Source: CBDEGU01 sp965238045
GTDB taxonomy: Bacteria > Acidobacteriota > Terriglobia > Bryobacterales > UBA6623
Direction of reading: 5' to 3'
NCBI GenBank assembly: GCA_965238045.1
Contig: CBDEGU010000008.1
Location: forward strand, 248,001-312,000
DNA length: 64,000 nt
The notes under the pieces were generated by a model. It saw nothing but the letters and a program-made list of their open reading frames with translations. It ran no database searches and had not been told where the DNA came from. Below are positions 1 through 9,955 of this stretch, one piece after another. The translations under genes and the position numbers were made by a program. The stretch's first letter is position 1; the number at the start of each line of letters is the position of its first letter.

Positions 1-52
1 AGCGCAACCAGTCGTATTCGCGCGCCAGCCGCACGTAACTCTCGTCGCTCAT
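1..52 (-). CDS. 5' end of an unidentified gene (partial)
   Basis: A minus-strand reading frame opens with an ATG at the right edge and runs off the window after 17 codons, reading MSDESYVRLAREYDWLR. There is no stop in what is visible. It is divergent from the NHL-repeat gene to its right. Too little is present to name a family; it could also be a chance open frame. No function is proposed. Confidence 0.3.
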   Translation of the reverse strand, partial: MSDESYVRLAREYDWLR

Positions 53-172
53 GGGGGCCGACGCTCGCGGCCCGGTCATTGCATGTATCATAGACTGCGG
101 ATCGTTTCCGCTCCGTGCCACGCCCGGCCACCCCGGGGCCGTGGCGCTCCAGTCAAGACTTGAGAGGTAGTC

Positions 173-1087
173 ATGTTCTTCCGGATCGTCCTGCTGGCTG
201 TTGTGGTGTTCACGGTTACACCGGCGCAATCTCCGCCGCCGGCGCTGCCGTATGAACTCGTCCCCGACTGGCCCAAGCTGCCATTCGGCGTGAACCTCCT
301 CGAAACGCCCGGCGTCGCGGTAGGTCCGCGGCAGCAAGTCTACATCTTCCATCGCGGGGCGCAGCCGATTATCGAAGTCGGCCGCGAGGGCCGCTTCGTT
401 CGCTCGATGGGTGAGGGGCTGTTCGAGGCCGCGCACGGTTTGAAGGTTGATCCCGAAGGCAATCTCTGGGTCACCGACCGCAGCCTCCATATTGTCCTCA
501 AGCTCAGTCCCAGGGGACGTGTATTGATGGTCATGGGCCGCCGGGGTCAAAGCGGTGAAGGCGACGACACGTTCAACGGTCCCACCGATGTCGCCTTCGC
601 GCTCAACGGCGACTTCTACGTTGCCGACGGTTACGGCAATTCGCGAGTCGCGAAGTTCGCGAAAGACGGTTCCTTCCTCACCGCATGGGGGAAGAAAGGC
701 GACGGCCCGGGCGAGTTCAACCTGCCTCACGCTGTTGCGGTCGACGCACAAGGACGGGTCTACGTCGGGGATCGCGAGAACTATCGCGTCCAGATCTTCG
801 ACGCGGACGGCAAGTTTCTCGACCAGTGGAAGCACGCCGGTTCACCCTGGGGCCTTCAGATTACGCCCCAGCAGGAGATCTTTCTCGCGGATGGTCACAA
901 CAACCGTGTTCTGAAGCTGGATATCGAGGGCAGGGTGCTCGGCTCCCTTGGCAAGAAGGGCAAGCTGCCGGGAGAGTTCAACTTCGCGCACCACCTCGCC
1001 GTAGACTTGCTTGGCAATTTGTACGTGGCCGAAATCAAGAACTGGCGGGTCCAGAAGTTCCGGCTTGTCTCCGCTCAGCAGCCCTAG
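173..1087 (+). CDS. exported NHL-repeat beta-propeller protein
   Basis: A 304-residue protein beginning with a hydrophobic signal peptide (about residues 1-19, ending near TPAQS). The rest is a string of NHL-type blades with the recurring pattern G.F..P..VAVD..G.VYV.D..N.RVQ.F, for example around residues 70-110, 125-165, 170-215, 215-250 and 260-300, enough for a six-bladed propeller. A GAGAGG ribosome site lies six bases before the ATG. NHL propellers are binding or scaffolding domains and some are lyase-like; no catalytic partner domain is fused here, so only a periplasmic or surface binding role can be inferred. The next gene is a TonB-dependent-receptor-like protein on the same strand about 200 bases downstream. 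Confidence 0.85.
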   Translation: MFFRIVLLAVVVFTVTPAQSPPPALPYELVPDWPKLPFGVNLLETPGVAVGPRQQVYIFHRGAQPIIEVGREGRFVRSMGEGLFEAAHGLKVDPEGNLWVTDRSLHIVLKLSPRGRVLMVMGRRGQSGEGDDTFNGPTDVAFALNGDFYVADGYGNSRVAKFAKDGSFLTAWGKKGDGPGEFNLPHAVAVDAQGRVYVGDRENYRVQIFDADGKFLDQWKHAGSPWGLQITPQQEIFLADGHNNRVLKLDIEGRVLGSLGKKGKLPGEFNFAHHLAVDLLGNLYVAEIKNWRVQKFRLVSAQQP

Positions 1088-1203
1088 CTCGTCGCGCCGC
1101 GACCCAGCGGAGGGCATCGTCAAGTTCATGCACTCCGGGGCGGGCCACCAATCGAGATCTTCCAGTTGCGCTTGGTGGATCGCCCGGGCACGCAGTACCG
1201 CCA

Positions 1204-1232
1204 TGTGCCCTCGAACCAGTCAGTCGTATAAT
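1204..1232 (+). promoter_or_regulatory. putative promoter of the TonB-dependent-receptor-like gene
   Basis: A perfect TATAAT (1227-1232) stands about 50 bases before the GTG start of the following gene. The hexamer 17 bases upstream, TGTGCC, is a poor -35 match, so the assignment rests on the -10 box and the position. Confidence 0.4.
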
Positions 1233-1284
1233 TGCGAGGGGGTCTGGGCACGCTTTGCGGCGAAATCAATACCAGGGAGACGGG

Positions 1285-4047
1285 GTGAACTTGCCATCGG
1301 TCGGGCAGCGATGGGCCGTGCTGTGTTTGGCGCTGGTTTTCTTGGTCTGGTCCACCCTGTGGGCTCAGGCGCCGGGTTCTCCCAGCGAACCTCAGTCACC
1401 CGCGGAACCCCCTGGAGAATCCGCTCCTCACTCGACGCGCGGGAAGCCTGGCGGTTCGGCCGGCGGCGCCACCCCCGAGGTGGACGCGCCGGAAGTGGAC
1501 GCGCCGGATGCGGGCTCCGGCGAGGGGCAGGGCTCCGCTCCAGATCAGAGAACCAGTCTGAACCTCCTCGGAGAGGTGGACGCGTCTTCGGGGGAGGCTC
1601 GCCGCAACGAAAACGTTCGCATCACTCTCATCGACAACAATGTCCTCAAAGAAATCAACATCCGCATGGGAACAACAGCCACGATCGCTAAGGAATTTCG
1701 GATCGACCGAAACTACTTCGGAACAGAGTTCGGCGGCAGCCCGAACGCGCCGCTGCATCTGTCGCCATCTGAAGTCGCTGGTTTTCACGGCAAGGTCTTT
1801 TGGTCCCACAACAACAGTGGGTTCACCGCACGATCTTTCTTTCAGGTCGGCGAAGTCCAGCCCGCCCGCGAGAACGACTACGGGTTTTCGGCCGGCATGC
1901 CGCTATGGGAAGGGGCCGCTCTGAGTGTCGATGCCAGCCAGCGAAAAGTGCGGGGTCAGGTCAACGGCAACGTTCTGGTGCCGACGCTCGCCGAGCGCAT
2001 CCCGCGAACGAACGATCCGGCAATGCGCGCGGTCATTGAAAGCATCTTCAGCGCCTTTCCGGCCGAAGCTCCGAATCGACCGGACATTGACCCGCGAGCC
2101 CTCAATACAAACTCTCCGCAGTCGATCAACAATGACCGGGCGTCCGCGCTTCTCGACCAATCGTGGGGAGGAAACGATCGGTTGTCTCTGCGTTACAGCG
2201 TGACGCTGCAGGATGTCGAGGCCTTTCAGCTCGTCGGAGGTCAAAACCCTGACACGACGACGAAGAACCACTCCGCTCGCATGACTTGGAACCATGCCTG
2301 GACGCCGTCGACAGTAACGGACCTCTCCGCTGGTTTTGAGCGGATCGGCTCACTGCTCGTACCCGAAGAGACCTCGCTCGGACCCTTGTATCTCTTTGGG
2401 CGGCAACTCCAATCCGTCGGCCCGACGTCGGCGGTTCCCATTGATCGAGCTCAGAACATGTTCCGCTATGCGGGCAGGGTGCGGCACATTCGTGACCGGC
2501 ATACACTGCACGCCGGATTCGACCTGCTGCGCCGCCAAGTCAACGGCATCGAAAGCGCCGACCAGCGGGGCACGTTCAGCTTTGGGACTGATTTCGGCCG
2601 GGACACGATCACGAACCTGCAGATGGGGACACCGAGCACGTTCTGGTTTGCCGCGGGGAATGTCCATCGCGGGTTCCGGAACTGGGACATGCAGTACTAT
2701 GTCGGCGACGAGTGGCGGGTCAGTCCCGGCCTGACGCTGAACGCAGGTCTGCGCTACGAGCCGGTGACATCGCCATCGGATGTCAACGACCTGAGCACGA
2801 TTCCCTACGATTGCGACTGCAACAACCTGGGACCGAAGTTTGGCTTTGCACTCCGATTGAGCGACCGCTGGGGTGTTCTGCGGGGCGCCTACGGGATCCA
2901 CTACGGGGAGATCTTCCCGGTGACTTTCGGCCAATCGCGCTTCAATCCCCCCGGAAGTCTGCGAGTCTCCCGGCAGGCGCCGAGCCTCGCAAACCCGTTG
3001 CGGGACTTCGATGAGTCCGACTTTGGCCCGGCCGCGCGCAGCTCACCGTTTTTTTTGGATCCTGAATTGTCCTCCCCCTATTCCCACCAGTACAACTTCA
3101 GCTGGGAGCTAAGGCCCTTTAGGGAATGGACTGTAAGTCTTGGATACGTGGGTAGCCGCTCCCATCGACTGCTCACAACATGGTTTCTCAACCGCGCCCG
3201 CCCGGTGGAAGGAGTGGAACAAACCACGAACACCATTGATGAGCGCAGGCCGGATCCGCGGTTTTTCGAGGTGAGGCGGATTCTCAACGGTTCTCGTGGA
3301 TACTTCGACGCTGCCAAAGTCACTCTGACCATTCCGCGCTGGGCCGGGATGTCGATCGATGCGTCCTACTGGTTCAGTAAAGCGATCGACCTCGGGGCGG
3401 ACTACACAAACACGGCGTCGGGACGGGATGCGCGGAGAGCCCGCGGCCCCAGCGAGTTCAACTATCACGGTGAGATGAAGGGGCTCAGCAACTTCGACCA
3501 ACCCCATGCCTTGCTGTGGCGGTTGCACTATGAGACTCCACAGTTGAGAGCCCAAGGTGGCTGGCTTCGGCGGATCTTCAGCCATTGGCAGCTCAGCTCC
3601 GTCCTCTTGCTCAAGTCGGGCACTCCATTCGAGTTGCAAGCAGGATCGGACGGCCCGGGCGTAGGGAATGTGGACGGCACCAGCAGTGACCGCCCGAGCG
3701 TGCTCGACCCGTCGGTCCTCGGGCGGACGATCGATGACCCTGATACCTCGACCGGAATGCTGCCTCGTGCGGCGTTCGGCTTCAACCAGCCCGGCGAACG
3801 GACCGGCAACCTGGGTCGCAACACTTTCCGCAAGGACGGGATCTGGAACATCAACGCCGGCTTGTCTCGCCGTTGGGCGCTGGGTGCCGACCGGTCTGTC
3901 CTGTTTCGGGCCGAGTCGCTTAACTCTCTCAACCACCCCCAGTTTGCCGAACCAGGAGCGGAACTGACCTCTCCCAACTTCGGCCGCATCAGCAATACGC
4001 TCAACGACGGCCGAACGTTCCGGTTTACATTGGAGTTTGCCTTCTAG
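1285..4047 (+). CDS. TonB-dependent-receptor-like outer-membrane beta-barrel protein
   Basis: A 920-residue outer-membrane protein of the large TonB-dependent receptor/Oar-like type common in acidobacteria. The GTG start was chosen because AGGGAGA lies five bases upstream and a signal peptide follows directly (hydrophobic segment about residues 12-26, then AQAPG); the open frame extends 600 bases further upstream but overlaps the NHL gene and has no such features. A Pro/Glu/Gly-rich linker (about residues 30-90) precedes a short plug-like segment, then a long barrel with alternating aromatic strands, ending in the aromatic residue Phe as outer-membrane barrels do. The usual N-terminal carboxypeptidase-regulatory-like domain is not seen. 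The substrate cannot be told; no TonB/ExbB genes lie nearby. It converges on the DUF1552 gene. Confidence 0.8.
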   Translation: MNLPSVGQRWAVLCLALVFLVWSTLWAQAPGSPSEPQSPAEPPGESAPHSTRGKPGGSAGGATPEVDAPEVDAPDAGSGEGQGSAPDQRTSLNLLGEVDASSGEARRNENVRITLIDNNVLKEINIRMGTTATIAKEFRIDRNYFGTEFGGSPNAPLHLSPSEVAGFHGKVFWSHNNSGFTARSFFQVGEVQPARENDYGFSAGMPLWEGAALSVDASQRKVRGQVNGNVLVPTLAERIPRTNDPAMRAVIESIFSAFPAEAPNRPDIDPRALNTNSPQSINNDRASALLDQSWGGNDRLSLRYSVTLQDVEAFQLVGGQNPDTTTKNHSARMTWNHAWTPSTVTDLSAGFERIGSLLVPEETSLGPLYLFGRQLQSVGPTSAVPIDRAQNMFRYAGRVRHIRDRHTLHAGFDLLRRQVNGIESADQRGTFSFGTDFGRDTITNLQMGTPSTFWFAAGNVHRGFRNWDMQYYVGDEWRVSPGLTLNAGLRYEPVTSPSDVNDLSTIPYDCDCNNLGPKFGFALRLSDRWGVLRGAYGIHYGEIFPVTFGQSRFNPPGSLRVSRQAPSLANPLRDFDESDFGPAARSSPFFLDPELSSPYSHQYNFSWELRPFREWTVSLGYVGSRSHRLLTTWFLNRARPVEGVEQTTNTIDERRPDPRFFEVRRILNGSRGYFDAAKVTLTIPRWAGMSIDASYWFSKAIDLGADYTNTASGRDARRARGPSEFNYHGEMKGLSNFDQPHALLWRLHYETPQLRAQGGWLRRIFSHWQLSSVLLLKSGTPFELQAGSDGPGVGNVDGTSSDRPSVLDPSVLGRTIDDPDTSTGMLPRAAFGFNQPGERTGNLGRNTFRKDGIWNINAGLSRRWALGADRSVLFRAESLNSLNHPQFAEPGAELTSPNFGRISNTLNDGRTFRFTLEFAF

Positions 4048-4104
4048 GCTGCCCGTTGAGGGCTGAATACCGCGCGGAGAGGAGCATCGGATGGCCCCGG
4101 ATCT

Positions 4105-5448
4105 CTAAACGATTTCGGATAACTTCTTATCCGCGGTGGGGAATTCCTGGATGCCGGCTTCGAGAACCTCATCGGCGAGGGTCAGGTACAAATCACCGGC
4201 GGTTCCGGTCGTGCGCGTGTGCATGCCGGTCTTGATGCCGCCGGCATGGCCGGCCACGATCATGGCCAGACCGTTATTCTTGTGCGCATTGGCTTCGGCG
4301 TGCTCGTGGACGAACAGCAGCACCGTGTGATCGAGAAGCGTTCCCGCGCCTTCGGGAGTGGCCTTCATCTTCGCCACCAGATAGGCGAATTCCTCGACAT
4401 GCCAGCGGCAGATGTCGCGCAGGGTGCGCATGCCGCGCGGAGTCTCGACTTGCCCGTGCGTGTACTCGTGGTGGCGTTGCGCGGTGTATCCCAGCCAGGG
4501 GAAGCGCGACAATCCCTGGCACTTGGTCAGCATGTAGGAGGCCACCCGCGTTTGGCCCGAAGCCAGCGCGTGCACCAGCAGATCGCTTTGCAGCTTAGCG
4601 ATGCGGGGCCAATCCCGCAGGTCTCCGCCCTCGGACGGCCGCTCGACGGCGCGCTCATATTCCGGCGGCAGGCTGGCAATCGAACGCTCCAGGTCGCGAA
4701 CTGAACTCAGGTACTCATCCAGCCGCGCTCGGTCGTTCCGCCCCAGCTTGGCCTGCAGGCTCCGGGCGTCGCCGCCCACGGCGTCGAGAATGCTTTTTTG
4801 CCGCTGGATCCAGTGCGGCGGCTTCGATCCAAACACGCGGTCAAACAGCCGGTGGGGAATGTGTTCGGGCGGCAGCGGCCGGTCACGGTCCGCCCAGCTC
4901 ATGTTGCGCTGAATGCTTTCGCCGAACGACTCCTGCGAAACACCGATCTGTAGCGACCGGAACCGCGATTGCGAGCCGATCTTGCCCGCGATCACTTGGT
5001 CGACCGACGGACCTCCAGCGCCCCGGCCGGTAAAAATTCGGCCCGAAAGCAGTGCGCTCATCGACGGGTAGTGGCTGTTGCCGGGCCCGGGAAGCCGGGC
5101 CGCGGGACTGTCGAGTCCCGTGATGATGTGAATGTCGTCCCGAAGGGCTGCCAGCGGTTTCAGACAGGGCGTGAGCCGGTAGTCACGACCCGTCTCGCTG
5201 GGGATCCAGTATTTTTCGGAAATACCGTTACCGTTGAACCAGAAGACGAAGCGCGATTCGATTTTTTCGCCCGCCAGACGGTTCGCCCCGCCCCGTGCCG
5301 CGCCCCGTGCCGTACCCGGCGCCGCGTAGGCCGTGCCGTTGCCGTGGAACATCGCTTCCAGACCCGGCAAACCGACTCGTATCGCCGCCCCGGCAACGCC
5401 AGCGCCTCGAAGAAACGTGCGTCTGGAAAGCGAAGTTGCGCCTGGCAT
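4105..5448 (-). CDS. DUF1552 family exported protein
   Basis: About 447 residues, last gene of the minus-strand operon. The N-terminus carries a Tat-like motif (SRRTFLRGAGVAGAA) followed by a hydrophobic stretch, so export through Tat is likely. The ATG at 5448 was chosen over upstream in-frame starts because TAGGAGG lies about 11 bases before it and the twin-arginine motif follows at once; it begins five bases after the stop of the DUF1592 gene. The body matches the DUF1552 family (FVFWFNGNGI near the start, SHYPSMSALLSGR, HVEEFAYLVAKMKA, and a late LLFVHEHAEANAHKNN segment). DUF1552 proteins are almost always encoded next to DUF1592-type cytochromes, as here; their reaction is not established and no function is claimed. 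Confidence 0.85.
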   Translation of the reverse strand: MPGATSLSRRTFLRGAGVAGAAIRVGLPGLEAMFHGNGTAYAAPGTARGAARGGANRLAGEKIESRFVFWFNGNGISEKYWIPSETGRDYRLTPCLKPLAALRDDIHIITGLDSPAARLPGPGNSHYPSMSALLSGRIFTGRGAGGPSVDQVIAGKIGSQSRFRSLQIGVSQESFGESIQRNMSWADRDRPLPPEHIPHRLFDRVFGSKPPHWIQRQKSILDAVGGDARSLQAKLGRNDRARLDEYLSSVRDLERSIASLPPEYERAVERPSEGGDLRDWPRIAKLQSDLLVHALASGQTRVASYMLTKCQGLSRFPWLGYTAQRHHEYTHGQVETPRGMRTLRDICRWHVEEFAYLVAKMKATPEGAGTLLDHTVLLFVHEHAEANAHKNNGLAMIVAGHAGGIKTGMHTRTTGTAGDLYLTLADEVLEAGIQEFPTADKKLSEIV

Positions 5449-5453
5449 GATTC

Positions 5454-7468
5454 TCAGGGGCCTCCTAGAAACGACCTCGACGTGACTATAGCGATTATAA
5501 GCTCTTGCAATCGAAAACGCGAGTTCTCGAAACGCCGCAGGGCCTGCTCGATCGAAGGCCGGTCGGCCGGCGTTTCCCGGCGTCCCATCGCGTAACGGAA
5601 CAATTGTTTCACGACACACTCCTGGCATCCGGGGTCACCGGCCAGGATCTCTCCCAGTTCCTTGGGCGACGAGAAGTTCGAATCGGCCAAGCCCTGCACA
5701 AAACCTGTCGTGTCGATCTCGAGCTGGTGTTCACTTGGCTTGAGCTTGACCCTGCGCCGCTTTTCATCCTGCGTCGGGAAAATCGTCACAATCTGGTGCT
5801 GCCGGAAGCGCCCAATCGCGTCGTATTGTTCGAGTCCAAAGCCGATCGGATCGACCAGCCGGTGGCAGCCGGCGCATGCCGCATTCGACAGATGAACCCC
5901 CAGGCGCTGCCGGGTCGTCATGAGCCGCTCATCGCTCAGCACAGGCAGAGTGGTATCGATACCCGGAGGCGGAGGCGGCACGGTCTGACAGAGAAAATGC
6001 TGGCGAACGAACAACCCTCGTTCGGTCGGAGAAGTATCGGCGGGTTTGCTCGTTACCGCCAGGAATGTCGCCTGTCCCAGAATTCGCGCCTTTGGGAACC
6101 GGCCGGGAACCTCACGCGTTTCTCGCCCGGGGCCGGCTCTGGGAAGCCATAGAGCCGCGACAGACTGGCGTCGAGAAACCCGTAGTCCGCGCTGTAGAAC
6201 TCCATGAAGTTCTGGTCTTCCCAAACCAGGTAATCGAAGAGTCCGCGTGTTTCACCGGTCATCGCCCCGGCCAGTTCGGCGCTGAATTCGGGGTAGAGGC
6301 GCCGGTCGCGAACCGCCGTTTCCATGCGGTCGAAACGCAGCCATTCGGCCAGAAAATTTCCCAGCGCCCGCCGCGAGCGCGGGTCGGCCAGCATGCGGCG
6401 AGCGGCCCGCTCGATGCCCCCGGCCGAGCTGAGTTCCCCTTCTTGAGCGGCCGCGAGCAGGGCCTCGTCCGGCGTGGTATCCCAAAGAAAATACGACAGT
6501 AACGACGCCGTCTGAAAGCCCGACCGCTCCCCCGCTCCCTCGCCCCCTGAATCAAAGCCCCGCGAGTAAAAGAGGAAGTTCGGCGCCTGCAGCATGGCTT
6601 CCGCCACCAGCCGCGCCCCTTCGAGGAACTCACCCGGCTGCTCAGCACCGGTCTCAAAAAGCCGCCCGTACTTGCGCACTTCGGCGTCGTCGAGCGGACG
6701 GCGAAACACGCGCCGTCCGAAGGCCCGCGTGAAGGCATCGCGGCACGCGGCGTCATCGGGCGAAACGGGCTGACAAGGAATCAATCGCTGGTGATCCCCG
6801 CCGCGAAACACGTTGCGAGCTAGCCGCTCGGCAGCTTGGTTATAGGCCCCGGCAAGCAGTGGGGACATTCCCTGGCCTTCCGATTGGTTGCGAAAACCGT
6901 GGATGAAGTCTTCCTTGGGGAACGAATCGGCCGGTCGTGTTTCGTCGCCCAGCAGATCGCGCACCGTGTTGTTGTATTGCGAATGCGTCAGACGCCGCAA
7001 TTGCCCGTCCGGCCCGTCACCGCCATTCCTCCGCCGCCGCTCGGCCAGCGCCGCGCGGATGTCATCTTCGGGGAGCACGGCCACATACCGAGCCCACTTG
7101 CGCAAGGCCTGCTCTCCGGCACTGCCCCGCCGAATTCGTTCGCCTCCGGTGTGAGCCGTCCGGGCCGTGGGCTTGCGCAGCAGAAGCGACTGCTCGGGTT
7201 GTGCGCGGTCCGCCAGCACGCCCAGCGCCCGGCCGAACAACGAAATATCAGCGGCGCTAGCGCCGCCGGGCGGAAATCGCAGCCGGGTCCGCGCCGCCAC
7301 GCCGTTCCGGTTATGGCACTGCCGGCACTGGGCTTGTTCGAGAACCGGATAAAGCGTTTTGACGAAATAGTCCGGCGAAAGAGCCGGTTCCGCGGCCCCA
7401 ACAACCCCCCCGCCGAAACCCAGCGCCGCGGCGGTCAGCAGAAATCCAGTAACCGCGAAACCCCTCAA
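5454..7468 (-). pseudogene. DUF1592/DUF1588/DUF1585 cytochrome-like protein, one-base frameshift
   Basis: Family members run DUF1587-DUF1595-DUF1592-DUF1588-DUF1585 in one chain of 650-850 residues. Here the N-terminal part (signal peptide, CRQCH heme-type motif near residue 49, DUF1587/1595/1592) is in one frame to about position 6084, and the DUF1588/1585 part (with CAGCH) continues in another frame. The family joint would read GSQRRGILGQATFL; the sequence reads as if one G were missing in GCGCGGAATTC. Adding one base gives 2016 nt, 671 residues, one continuous protein. The start is a TTG with GGAGGA seven bases upstream, 21 bases after the PPC gene. The lesion could be a real mutation or a sequencing error. 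Predicted periplasmic, partner of the downstream DUF1552 protein. Confidence 0.75.
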
Positions 7469-7489
7469 GAAACACTCCTCCGCTCAATG

Positions 7490-9955
7490 TCAGCGCCCAT
7501 CCGCCGTCGAAGCTCCCGCCGCGGCCGCGGCCCGCTCGGCCCGCCGCGCCGGCGCTGAAACAACCTTGAGCTTGAACGGCTTGGCGGCGTAGTTGGGCCG
7601 GATCGGCGACCGCGTCTCGACCGTGCCGGTTACGTCCACCATCCTCTCGGTCGCCTTCACCCAGGGCAGCGCCTCGAGAGTGAACTCCCGGCGGCTCTCT
7701 GCCTCGGTGATCAGCACTCCGTTGAGCCCCACGTCGGTGACGCGCACGCCCAGGGGCAGGTCGAGAACCGAGATCGGAACTCGTCCCGCGAAACCGTTCG
7801 CGCGCCGCAGCCGGACCGCTACTTTCGTTTTTCCGCCGGCTGCAAGCACGACCTCGGGCGTTTCTATCTCAATCTGAATATCGGCCGCCTCGGTCAGAAC
7901 GATCATGCGAAGCCCATCGTCGGCATCGGCCACCCGGACGACCCTCTCGCCCGCGAGCTTCGCCGAACCGGTAACCTTGAGCGGCGCCGCGCCATCGAGT
8001 CTCGCGCCGGCACGGGCCCAGATCGTCAGGACGGTCGAGGTTTCCCCGGCGACGATCGTTTCGCGTCCGGCGCTCAGGCCCTCGGGCAGGTCCACTGCCT
8101 CCACCTCGATCGGCCCGTCGAACCCGTCCCGGCGCAGGGCGGTAACCGTGATCGCGGCCCCGCCACCGCGGGGGACATTCGCGGCCGCCGGAGTGATGGC
8201 GAGCTGAAAGTCCGGCTCGGCGTGGCGAATCGTCAGCCGGTAGGCGAAATCTTCGCCCTGCTGTCCTCGCAGGTCATGCAGCCGGATCACATATTCGCCG
8301 TCGCTCGGAACGGTGAACTGAATCAGCGAATCCTTGTCCAGTCCGGGCCCGCCGTCGTCATTGCGGTAATAGAAGGTCTTCCGCGGCAAACCGTTGGGCT
8401 GAAACTTCGCGTCCGGCCGGTGGAGACTCACCTTGTAGATCGCCGTGCCCAGAGCGCGCGCCTCCGGCGTCGTGTTGAAGTAGCCGATCCGCCGCCCTCC
8501 GAAACTCTCGAATCGGGTGCCGTCATCCGGGCCCCGCGGCAGAGCGGCGATTCGCAAAATCTCCTGGCCCAGCATCGTGTAATCGCCTACCTCAAAACCT
8601 CGCTGCGCGGGAAGCATCAGGCGAAGGGCTGGCAGACTGGAGCTGTGATCCCGCAGTTCGATCTCGGTCTTCAACTCCGCGCGGGCCAGCAACTGCGGCA
8701 CGAGTTCTCCCCGATCATCGAGAATTTCCAGCACCGAATCCAGGGGCGAACCCAGCCTGCGGGCTTCGACTTCCATCACATACTCCTGGCCCTTCTTCGC
8801 CCAGAATCGGAAGTAGTCCTCATCGGCCGTCGTGCCATCGGAGGAGAAACCACTCACCCGCCCGTTCACCGTCACCGGCACCGCAACGCGCATCGCCGAA
8901 TCGAAACCCGCCCCGTCTTCTCGTTCCTGTATCTCAGGATGCCGGCCGACGGCGAGCTTCAATTCGTTATGCGCCACACCGGCCTCAAAGTCCGGCCGCA
9001 GGTCCTTTCGCGCCATCGATTCGTAATCGGATTTCCCGCTCACCGTCAGAGTCCGCTGGCCGCCGAGATTGTAGCCACGCAGCGACACCTTCGCTTCCGT
9101 ATCCTTGGTAACACCGAGCGGATAGACGCTGGTCAAATACGGATACTGGCCGATCTTCAGACGATAGAAATGATTCCGGCCACCGCCGCTCTCAATATCT
9201 GAAATCGCCAGAAAGTACTTTCCATCCGCCGGAATGCGATAGGCCAGAACCGGTTCGCCCTGCCCGTCCATCACCGACCGCCGCGCAACGATCACACCCT
9301 TGGCGTCCAGCAGCTCCATCGACCAGCGAAGCTTCGACCCCAATTCCCGCGACGTAATATGCACCACCAGCTCTTCGCCAGCCGCGGCCTCGAACGGCAA
9401 ATAGTCGACATCGCCAGGCCGTCCGATCGTTCCCGTAATGATCGCCGGCGGGTAGACGTAACCCTCCTGCAGCATCGCCTCCTGGAGCACATCGTTGGGT
9501 TCCATCTCGGGCCGCGCGCCGTAGTAGGGTTCTACGCTAAACGTCCCGGCGCCGGTCGCGCCCTGTTTGGTCACGAGGCGGAAGCGGTAGAGTCCGACCT
9601 TGGCGTCCGGCGCCACCTTCACCTCCATCGTGACTTGATTGAGCGGCGGCGGATCGCCCCGCTGGATCGTGCTGCGCGTGCCGTTCGAGCCGATGAACCG
9701 GCCCGCGAACGTGCCCAGCGCATTCACATGCAGAATCTTGCCCGTGATCGCCGGATCGTCGAAAAGCACCCCGGTCGCCCCGGCTAGGTTGATGCCCTCG
9801 ACCTTGACCTCTGTGGTGAGTCCCCGAGTCAAATCCAGCGGACTGGTTTTCTGAATCGTCGGCGGGTTGGTGCGCGCATCCGCCATCGCCCCGGCGGGCA
9901 GCATCAGCGCCAGACTCACCGGCAAGAACAGACTCGTCACTAAGAATCGTTTCAT
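7490..9955 (-). CDS. exported protein with IPT/TIG-like and pre-peptidase C-terminal (PPC) domains
   Basis: An 821-residue secreted protein. The ATG at 9955 follows GGGGAGGG closely and overlaps the stop of the upstream cytochrome-WD40 gene as ATGA, indicating translational coupling. Residues 1-25 form a signal peptide (MKRFLVTSLFLPVSLALML). An IPT/TIG-like segment follows (NPPTIQKTSPLDLTRG), then a PPC domain beginning with the typical EMEPNDVLQEA and containing GDVDYLPFEA, a second TIG-like stretch, a second PPC-like domain around DEDYFRFWAKKGQEY, and Ig-like repeats to the C-terminus. No catalytic domain is recognisable. Such proteins are regular neighbours of PSD1-type genes and probably bind surface glycans or partner proteins; that role is inference. 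Confidence 0.75.
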   Translation of the reverse strand: MKRFLVTSLFLPVSLALMLPAGAMADARTNPPTIQKTSPLDLTRGLTTEVKVEGINLAGATGVLFDDPAITGKILHVNALGTFAGRFIGSNGTRSTIQRGDPPPLNQVTMEVKVAPDAKVGLYRFRLVTKQGATGAGTFSVEPYYGARPEMEPNDVLQEAMLQEGYVYPPAIITGTIGRPGDVDYLPFEAAAGEELVVHITSRELGSKLRWSMELLDAKGVIVARRSVMDGQGEPVLAYRIPADGKYFLAISDIESGGGRNHFYRLKIGQYPYLTSVYPLGVTKDTEAKVSLRGYNLGGQRTLTVSGKSDYESMARKDLRPDFEAGVAHNELKLAVGRHPEIQEREDGAGFDSAMRVAVPVTVNGRVSGFSSDGTTADEDYFRFWAKKGQEYVMEVEARRLGSPLDSVLEILDDRGELVPQLLARAELKTEIELRDHSSSLPALRLMLPAQRGFEVGDYTMLGQEILRIAALPRGPDDGTRFESFGGRRIGYFNTTPEARALGTAIYKVSLHRPDAKFQPNGLPRKTFYYRNDDGGPGLDKDSLIQFTVPSDGEYVIRLHDLRGQQGEDFAYRLTIRHAEPDFQLAITPAAANVPRGGGAAITVTALRRDGFDGPIEVEAVDLPEGLSAGRETIVAGETSTVLTIWARAGARLDGAAPLKVTGSAKLAGERVVRVADADDGLRMIVLTEAADIQIEIETPEVVLAAGGKTKVAVRLRRANGFAGRVPISVLDLPLGVRVTDVGLNGVLITEAESRREFTLEALPWVKATERMVDVTGTVETRSPIRPNYAAKPFKLKVVSAPARRAERAAAAAGASTADGR

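Noticed and set aside
685..1284. Upstream extension of the TonB-dependent-receptor-like frame
   Set aside because: Overlaps the NHL gene in another frame; the signal peptide and ribosome site place the start at 1285.
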